6,890 nt of DNA from Erysipelotrichaceae bacterium. Its GTDB lineage: Bacteria; Bacillota_I; Bacilli_A; Erysipelotrichales; Erysipelotrichaceae. How positions within the stretch are numbered: the first letter of the stretch is position 1; every line of letters starts with the position of its first letter. Positions 5,394 through 6,890 of this stretch are shown piece by piece. Under the pieces are notes generated by a model. That model saw only the letters and a program-made list of their open reading frames with translations, was not told where the DNA came from and did no database searches. The stretch is taken from assembly GCA_021442745.1 (NCBI GenBank), contig JABUSI010000041.1, forward strand, positions 1 through 6,890, given 5' to 3'. Both the position numbers and the translations under genes were made by a program.

Positions 5394-6604
5394 ATACGCT
5401 TTGGACGAAGGATTATACAATTATTACCATCGGAAGTATCGTATCCATGCTGGGAAATTCAATGGCTACTTTTGCAATCAGTCTGTTTGTACTGGACTAT
5501 ACCGATACGCCGACTTTGTATGCCGTATATCTTTTCTTATATACGTTACCGCAGATCGTTGCTCCGGTGATAAGCGGACCGTTTGTGGACCGTTTTTCCC
5601 GTAAGAAAACCATTTATATGCTGGATTTCCTGTCCGCATCCATGTTCTTCTTTATGGGATGTATGGTCATGCTGGGAAAATTCAGTTTTTTCACTTTGGC
5701 GGTCATTACTTTTATTAACGGTGTGATTAACAGTGTATATACCGTTGCTTTCAATAGTTTTTATCCGATGCTGATTACGGAAGGAAACTTTCAGAAAGCC
5801 TATGCGATATCCAGTACTCTGGAAATGGTATCGTACATAACCATTCCTCTGGCAACGTTTCTGTATAAATCCATCGGGATAACTCCGGTTTTGTTTCTGG
5901 ATGCCTTCAGTTATCTGGCAGCTGCCGTATTTGAAACGCAGGTTGGATACAACGAAGAACTGCATACCCAAACCTATCATCTGAACACGTACATACAGGA
6001 TACCAAAGACGGGTGGAACTATCTGTTAAGCGAGAAGGGAATTCTTCTGATTTCCCTCTATATCAGTCTGGGATGCAGTGTGGACAGTATATCCACCGTT
6101 GTCACATTACCATGGTTCAGGGCAAGTTTCGATAACGGCGAATACTTGTATATGATTGTCTGGGGAGGTATGGCATTGGGAAGAGCGCTGGGAGGTTTGT
6201 TGCATTACCGTTTTAAAATACCTGCACATTGGAAATATACCGTAGCTTTATCCGTATACCTCATTACATCGTTTAATGAAGCCGTTTATCTGTATACGTC
6301 ATTACCGGTTATGTTTCTGCTGATGTTCCTGTTAGGTATATTAAGCGTAACGTCCAACAACATCCGTACCAGTTCCACACAAAGTTATGTTCCTAGTGAA
6401 ATCAAGGGACGTTATGTCGGTACGTTTATGATGATGCTGACTGTCGGACAGTTATTCGGGCAGGCTGTTGCCGGATTTATGATCAGTATCTTCCCGCTGA
6501 GAGAAACGCTGGTTGTCAGTCGTCTGCTTCTGATGGTATTCGCAATCCTGATAATCGGAAGAGGAAAGAAGTATATTGAACCGATTTATAACCGGAATGT
6601 ATAG
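5390..6604 (+). CDS. MFS transporter, EntS/MFS_3-like exporter family
   Basis: A 404-residue membrane protein of the major facilitator superfamily with a pattern compatible with 12 membrane segments. The cytoplasmic motif A lies between segments 2 and 3 as GPFVDRFSRKK (63-73), with the expected Gly, Asp, Arg and basic pair. A second-half counterpart is weak (GGLLHYRFKIPAHWK). The overall pattern resembles drug/siderophore exporters of the MFS_3 (EntS-like) group, so proton-driven export of a small molecule is likely but the substrate is unknown. I choose ATG 5390-5392, which overlaps the HD gene stop as ATGA and has GGGAGGG (5377-5383) 6 bases upstream. A GTG at 5375 would put the start inside that ribosome binding site. 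It is the second and last gene of the operon and ends in a bidirectional terminator. Confidence 0.88.
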   Translation: MNTLWTKDYTIITIGSIVSMLGNSMATFAISLFVLDYTDTPTLYAVYLFLYTLPQIVAPVISGPFVDRFSRKKTIYMLDFLSASMFFFMGCMVMLGKFSFFTLAVITFINGVINSVYTVAFNSFYPMLITEGNFQKAYAISSTLEMVSYITIPLATFLYKSIGITPVLFLDAFSYLAAAVFETQVGYNEELHTQTYHLNTYIQDTKDGWNYLLSEKGILLISLYISLGCSVDSISTVVTLPWFRASFDNGEYLYMIVWGGMALGRALGGLLHYRFKIPAHWKYTVALSVYLITSFNEAVYLYTSLPVMFLLMFLLGILSVTSNNIRTSSTQSYVPSEIKGRYVGTFMMMLTVGQLFGQAVAGFMISIFPLRETLVVSRLLLMVFAILIIGRGKKYIEPIYNRNV

Positions 6605-6620
6605 ACAAACACATAAATCA

Positions 6621-6655
6621 AAAAAAGTGCTTCGAATGTAAGCACTTTCTTTTTT
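6621..6655. terminator. Bidirectional intrinsic terminator after the MFS gene
   Basis: A 9-bp perfect stem, AAAGTGCTT/AAGCACTTT (6624-6632 with 6640-6648), closes a 7-base loop. It is followed by CTTTTTT on the + strand and has six As on its left side, so it can also work for transcripts arriving on the - strand. Confidence 0.88.
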
Positions 6656-6688
6656 GAACAAATATAGGAATATGGTATATTTTTACAT
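6654..6688 (+). promoter_or_regulatory. Promoter of the esterase gene with extended -10
   Basis: The -35 box TTGAAC (6654-6659), a 16-base spacer and the -10 box TATATT (6676-6681), preceded by TGG (6673-6675), which gives an extended -10 TGnTATATT. The start would be near 6688. The first -35 bases are the last Ts of the preceding terminator. Confidence 0.65.
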
Positions 6689-6705
6689 AGAAAGAAGTGA
6701 ATCGG

Positions 6706-6890
6706 ATGCTTATCAAACAATCGGTATGGATTACCCCGTACCAGACGGAACGCTTGCTTCATATTTATGTTCCGGACAACTGCACAAAAGACAATCCCTG
6801 TGCCGTCTTATATATGTTTGACGGACATAATTTATTTTTAGATGAAGATGCTACATACGGCCAATGCTGGGGAATCAAAGATTTTCTGGA
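6706..6890 (+). CDS. Putative esterase (alpha/beta hydrolase, PF00756-like), 5' part
   Basis: The first 61 codons of a gene that runs out of the window. The N-terminus RLLHIYVPDN (16-25) followed by AVLYMFDGHNLFLDEDATYG (33-52) and W55 matches the opening of the putative esterase/enterochelin esterase-like family, in which the -DGxN(L/F)F- turn precedes the nucleophile region. The Ser-Asp-His catalytic residues lie beyond the window. There is no signal peptide, so the enzyme should be cytosolic and hydrolyse an ester (or a related acyl bond) of unknown identity. ATG 6706 is preceded by an AAAGAAG-type weak ribosome binding site at 6691-6697 and by its own extended -10 promoter. It stands behind a terminator, so it is not in the MFS operon although it points the same way. 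Confidence 0.75.
   Translation, partial: MLIKQSVWITPYQTERLLHIYVPDNCTKDNPCAVLYMFDGHNLFLDEDATYGQCWGIKDFL

Overview
The window looks like chromosomal DNA of a low-to-moderate GC Bacillota. Supporting signs are strong AGGAGG-type ribosome binding sites, a T-box riboswitch, lipoproteins with short Lys-rich signal peptides, intrinsic terminators with U-runs, and TTGACA/TATAAT-type promoters. An Erysipelotrichia-like host would fit the protein flavour, but that is a guess. The first ~120 bases have a different composition (30% GC).

Layout: (1) 1-192, an AT-rich frame open on the + strand from the window edge, running head-on into the 3' end of the next gene. (2) 57-521 (-), a small lipoprotein with TPR-like repeats whose last repeat stops abruptly near position 120. 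(3) 620-3302 (-), a three-gene ABC importer operon (substrate-binding lipoprotein, permease, ATPase) of the family usually labelled tryptophan/tyrosine transport. It is preceded by a near-consensus promoter and a complete T-box leader (about 3575-3322) and closed by a terminator at 592-621. (4) 3693-4649 (-), a trigger-factor-like FKBP peptidyl-prolyl isomerase without the ribosome-binding domain, with its own terminator. (5) 4755-6604 (+), a divergent two-gene operon of an HD-domain phosphohydrolase and an MFS exporter with overlapping stop and start codons, closed by a bidirectional terminator. (6) 6706-6890 (+), the start of a putative esterase cut by the window edge.

The most informative element is the T-box. 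The bulge base that reads the tRNA discriminator is U, so it expects A73. That argues against tRNA-Trp, and the specifier loop reads best as UUC (Phe), with AUU (Ile) as the alternative. The importer is therefore predicted to be induced when charged tRNA-Phe is scarce and to bring in phenylalanine. The second notable site is the 105-bp divergent intergenic region at 4650-4754. There a single palindromic hexamer, TTGCAA, can serve as the -35 box of both promoters, flanked by a perfect 9-bp inverted repeat.

No CRISPR array, tRNA, rRNA, intact insertion sequence or recognisable defence system was seen. Apart from the unexplained junction at the left edge, most of the window is ordinary housekeeping and transport DNA with interesting regulation.
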